Assembly (NCBI GenBank): GCA_020002185.1 | Contig: CM034544.1 | Span: 30,029,842-30,093,841, forward strand | Source: Paraescarpia echinospica | Lineage: Eukaryota; Annelida; Polychaeta; Sabellida; Siboglinidae | Direction of reading: 5' to 3' | DNA: 64,000 nucleotides | Part shown: positions 35,001-41,000 of the stretch, in pieces | Numbering within the stretch: the first letter of the stretch is position 1 | How the letters are laid out: each line of letters starts with the position of its first letter | Notes under the pieces: model-generated | Told to the model about the DNA's origin: nothing | The model's database searches: none | The model's input: the letters and a program-made list of their open reading frames with translations, nothing else | Made by a program: the position numbers and the translations under genes

Positions 35001-38000
35001 AATTGCAATCAAGATTCACGCTAACCAGTTGCACAACAGTCAGATTCTCACATATTTACTGGTAATTTAGATATCAGAGGCTTACTCTTACATCAACTTG
35101 ACTCTTCAACAACGCTGATCCTTTCAAACGATTAAACACAGTAAAGTTTAAACAGTTTATACGACAATTAATACAATACATGCAATACGTTGATGGTATT
35201 TTACTATAAATAAGCTGTGTGTAGACCGCATCGCTGGCACACCGTGGATTCACATCTCGCTCCCCGTAGCCTTAGGAATACGGCGTAGCAACTGTCGATA
35301 GTATGCCTACCTGTTGAATATTTGAGTCGTACGAACGATGCATCGTAGCAGTTAATTGTCGATTAATAATCCACAATGGTACATGCATGTGTTTTATTAA
35401 GTTCAACATTCATTGGGATATAACATTTAAAAGTTAATACATTACAACATATTGTCAATATTTTACGTTTAATAAACCTTGCATAGATCGACCACATCGC
35501 TAGCACCCCGTACGTGGCATGGGCGTGAATTCACTTCTCTCTCGCCGTACTGCTGTCGATAGCGTCGTAGAAGTTAATTGTTGATTAACAATCCACAACA
35601 ATACATATATATGTTTTATTCAGTTCAGCAATACAACACATTGACGAGCATCTTGTTCCCCGCAGGATCGCGACGCCATGACGTGGGGTTCACACTGTCG
35701 AATATTGTTCTTGTGTTTGGCGGTGGTGGCGCTCCTGGCGGAATTTACAGGAATAAATTTATAACGCACCTCGTTTATAACGCGGTTCCATTTCGTGGAC
35801 CCCGACTACCGCGTTATAACGAGGCGCGACTGTATTGGGATTCCCAGAAGTTGTTTATCCGTCTTCAAATTGGGGCGGGTATCTGCGCTGGTCTCAAGGG
35901 TGATGCAGTCGCGACTGGCGAAGTTAAATACTAGTTTAACTCGGCTAACTTTCGCACTTCGCATAGGGTATCAGCCAGGGCTAGTTTTGCATGGTAAACA
36001 GCCCTGGCTTGCGAGGATGAGCTACGGTGGATACGTAAGGTTATAAAGGTAAGTTTTGAAATGACGGCGAAATTGTATAATATTATCAACTGATCTAACA
36101 CTAAGAGGAGAGATGGTGCAGCAACAGAAAATGCCCTAGTTTCAATATTAGTATAGACTCAGGAACAAAAAGTAAATCAGAACTAGATGATCGAAGCTTG
36201 ATATAAATATCCTCCTTCAAAATCACATTTTGTTCAGAATTGTAAATGGAGTTGAATTATTAACATAGCAGGAGACACTGGGACAGTGTGACACCTTGGT
36301 GACTAAAGGGATTCAGTAGTGCTTTGAAGTTGGTTCTCTTGCCAACTATCCTTTTCACACAAGCCTATGGATTTAGTGGCTGTCTGCACATTACTGGGCC
36401 TAAAAACAGAGGTGTGAAAAACATCCTGATGTATTTGTATTTGTGGCAATAACTAACCTCCGACCAAACAGCTAGTATCTTTCTGTGGAAGACGGGTCCA
36501 CCAGTTACTGGGAAAAATGGGACTGAGTTTTCTGTATGATAATTTTCTTTGGAGATACAATATTAATTTTTGTCAATCTGGTAAAAACAATTATATTTTA
36601 ATAAAATAGTTTCTGGCATCTTGCTAAGATCAATAGCTATTTTTTTAAATACGTTTCAAGAATATTTTCATCATCAACTCACAGATTTATCCAACCAAAT
36701 ATGTTGACCGAAATAATATTTATGCTCTGCGTCCCATACGACAGCCACTTTTTTTACCAATTACATTTTCACAAGAAGTTATTGTGCATTGTGAGAAAAG
36801 TTATCGTACATTTATCACATCACAGTTGGTGTTTGCGTGGTTGTGTGTTCTAAAAATAAAATAATTACCTCAGAATATCCCGTATGACACGCATGGAATC
36901 GCCCAGTAGCAATACATTACATTGTCGTGTCATTGAGCCCAGGCCTGATGCTACACATGTTCTAAAAATAAAATAATTACCTCAGAATATCCCGTATGAC
37001 ACGCATGGAATCGCCCAGTAGCAATACATTACATTGTCGTGTCATTGAGCCCAGGCCTGATGCTACACATGTTCTAAAAATAAAATAATTACCTCAGAAT
37101 ATCCCGTATGACACGCATGGAATCGCCCAGTAGCAATACATTACATTGTCGTGTCATTGAGCCCAGGCCTGATGCTACAAATGTTCTAAAAATAAAATAA
37201 TTACCTCAGAATATCCCGTATGACACGCATGGAATCGCCCAGTAGCAATACATTACATTGTCGTGTCATTGAGCCCAGGCCTGATGCTACACATGTTCTA
37301 AAAATAAAATAATTACCTCAGAATATCCCGTATGACACGCATGGAATCGCCCAGTAGCAATACATTACATTGTCGTGTCATTGAGCCCAGGCCTGATGCT
37401 ACACATGTTCTCCTTTTCCAACTGTTTTATTAATGTTCAACCACACAGTATGACATTGGACCAAATCAGGATAATGACAAAACCAAGTTTGATGATTAAG
37501 ATGAATACTCTAAAGAAACTTATTCTGAAGAAATGTATTTATTATTTCCCTTATATTGTAACTACCTTTTAATACAAAGAATTGTGTTAATCAAACTTGA
37601 AACTTTCAATTAATTTTATATTTCATAACTGGGCAAATGGAATCACTGGGCAAATGACCCTTTTCACACTTGAGTACAGAGGAAATGACCGTTGGGCAAA
37701 TGAACTACATCCAATTGGCCTACAGTATTTTATAATCTATGAACAATTTGGAAATCTTTAAAAAGGTTACATTATTCTTGCAGTCACCAACCAATATTCA
37801 TCTCAGTTTTAGACGGTTAATTCTCCTTGTTTGTAAGTTGTGGTATTATAGATATTTAATCAAATCTACAATAAAACAAACCAATCATCAACATTTATTA
37901 TTCATGAGAAATTTGGAATCACTACATAGTCCAAACCCTACGACCATATATAACAACCTGAACAAAGGGGCTTGCTCAATTGGGCCAGGCTTCCTCTCTC

Positions 38001-41000
38001 ATATAAAGGTTGGAGCCCTTAATTGCAAAACTCTGTAAATATGGTCCACTGCTCATGACAATGAGATAAGGTTGGCAGGTCTGACTTTGTCTTTACTCTC
38101 TGTTAGCAGAAACTTACTGGAAATTGGTAGAAGAAAGAGTATTGATACAACTATTCAACTATAACGTAAACGACAGTTAGATACCGAATACACCATAGAT
38201 ACCAGACAGACAAATTACCAGTTAAACATCTGGACAACTGAAAATGCAAGTGTTTTTGATGCAAATGCAATATTTTTTCATGCCAGTGCAAGAGTTTTTT
38301 ATTCAAATGCAAGTGTTTTTTATTCAAATGCAAGTGCTTTTGGTCTTGAAATTCAAATATAAATACAACTACAAGTGTTTTTCATGCAAATGCAAGTGTT
38401 TTTTATTCAAGTGCAAATGCAAGTGTGTTTGATTCAAATACAAGTGTTTTTGATCCTGAAAATCAAATGCGATATTTTCAAATGCATTTGCATTTGAACC
38501 CAAACCTGCTTCGCATCCCATGAATATTGTGATTTTGGCAGAAATACGTATCTTATGTTTTCATCTTTGAATGTCTAGTTTATTTTCCCCAACAAATAGT
38601 CCAAGACTAATAATTAAATTACTATAAATTTTATAATGAACCCATAGATTAAAAAACAATGGACGATATGGGTAAAAATTACCTTGTTTCTCAAAACATC
38701 TCTTTTTAAAAGTTTGTTTCAGTTTGAGTAATAAATCAAAATCTAATGACGATATTTCAACAAACAAGGTATCATTTTAAAGCTTATGATACATGGAATC
38801 CAAAAAGGTACAAAACAACATTTCACAAATGTGCAACTTAAAACTCATTTTGCTGTGGCAGGTTACAAATGTCTTTTAATTATCATTTTTGTTGGTGAAA
38901 TTTAAAAGTTTTGGGAGAATCAGTTTGTTTACTTGGAAGTACAGCACTTTTGAAGGCCTCAGGTCCAAATACTGATGAAATGGGTCACGTGCTACATCGT
39001 CAACCTTCTGTTGGGTCATGACCTTTCTCAGAATGATCTGAACTCACTGTTCGGGGATTTGAATGACAGGTCGGCTATTTTTGTAAACATTACACTGTTG
39101 AATTATAATGTTGTTTCAGCTTCCTTAGAACATATTTGCATGATGAGTAGGTTAGAACACATAATAGTCTATACACGATGTTACCATAGAAACAAACGGA
39201 CAACCTCACTTTAAACATGTTGCCAGAGTGGCTGGTTGAGTATTTGACCTGATCCGTGTCATTTGTATAGATGGGTCCTCTACTGGAGGGGACTGTGATA
39301 GCCATGATTACATTGAGCCAGAAGATTGTCCAAGAGACGATGAGAGTGTGTCACTGTCTCGTCGTGTCGAATCAGTTCAGGTTAGTGTTGTGTTGTATTG
39401 TTCCAATCACCGTAATAACTGTATTTGGACAGTTAAAAATAATTAAAATCTTATCAGTTCGAAACATGCAGTACAAAAAACACATAATTCTTGGGTGTCT
39501 GAAACATACAGTATCCAAATACATAGTCATTACAGGCTATATATTAGTCATTACATAGTAGTCATTACAGTCATTACAGACTGCATATTAGTCATTACAT
39601 AGTCATTATACAGACTATGTATTAGTCATTACATAGTCATTACAGACTATATATTAATCATTACATAGTCATTATATACTATATATTAGTCATTACATAG
39701 TCATTACAGACTATATGTTCAGAACACATAAAATAATAAGTGTCCGAAAACACACAGTACAAAGAAATAATGTTTAGTCCTTTGGTCCATCACTCTGCAT
39801 CCGCCGTGCTCCGTCTGCCATCTGTCATGCGCTGTCCGCTGTGCGTCATTACCTGCTATATCTCAGAAACCGTTCAGCAACTTTTTATCTAATTTTGCAC
39901 AGATGTTTCTTAGGCTACTGACACTATGCACGAGAAGTCAGTATTTGATTGAATCATTCTAAGGGCCCCAGGGCCCCTGAAACTGGTAAATTGTCACATT
40001 TTGCTTTTTCAAAAACTCTTCAGTAACTTTTTTTCTGATTTTGCATAGACATTTCATGTGGTAGTGCCACTAAACACAAGAAATCTGTATTTAATTGAAT
40101 CATTCTAAGGGCACCTCAGGGCCCCCCAAAATGCTAAATTTTCTTACTATTTTCCTACTGATGTAAGCCTGCTGCACTGATCTCTATTTATAGCTGCCAC
40201 TGATCTCTATTTATAACTGGATAGTGGACATTGCCCTATCTCAGATAACTGGGGTGGCTGAGTGGAGCAGCATGGGTGTCAGAGATTATGCTGTAAGCCT
40301 GTGTACTGGCAGAACCTGAGAAACCTTAAAACAGCAATAAACATAATTATCAATGCAATATAAAGATATGATCTAGGATTAACATAAAATAACTTAGGTA
40401 TAAAATAATATGTAAAATAAAATAACTTAGGTATACTCAAAAAGGTTAAAGCATATTTAGCTAAAATTATAAAAAATATTATTCTGATGTTTTACTATAC
40501 ATGTTGCAGCTATTACTTCAGTCCAATTCAATCAGTATTATGTCATCAATTGCTACTGTTTTAAGTCAAAATGCATGCTATGTATATGTACCTTGTGAAC
40601 AAATAAAGTTTTATCATGTTCAACTCTTTCTTCTTTCCATACTGGGGGAGGGTGGTAGGGACAAAATGAGAACAGAAAATGTGTGCACATTTTCTAAAAC
40701 AACCTTTAACTGTGTGCTACATGCGAGATTGCAGCTCACCAACTTTCCTGCAAGGTTTCTACAACCACTGGAAATCGGCCTAAATAGCAGTGTTGGGATA
40801 AAATTCTACAGTATTTTTAATTACACATTAACTAATGTATACAATCTTCATGAAACGGTCTACTCATATTTTATTTCCAGGTGTATCTTCACTGGCATGC
40901 ATATAGTCTCCACAAAACATGTCAACATTTTACTTCCATCATAACCCTTAATGACCTGTAATTATGATTCACCAAAAGCCATTTCATTAATAATTACAAA

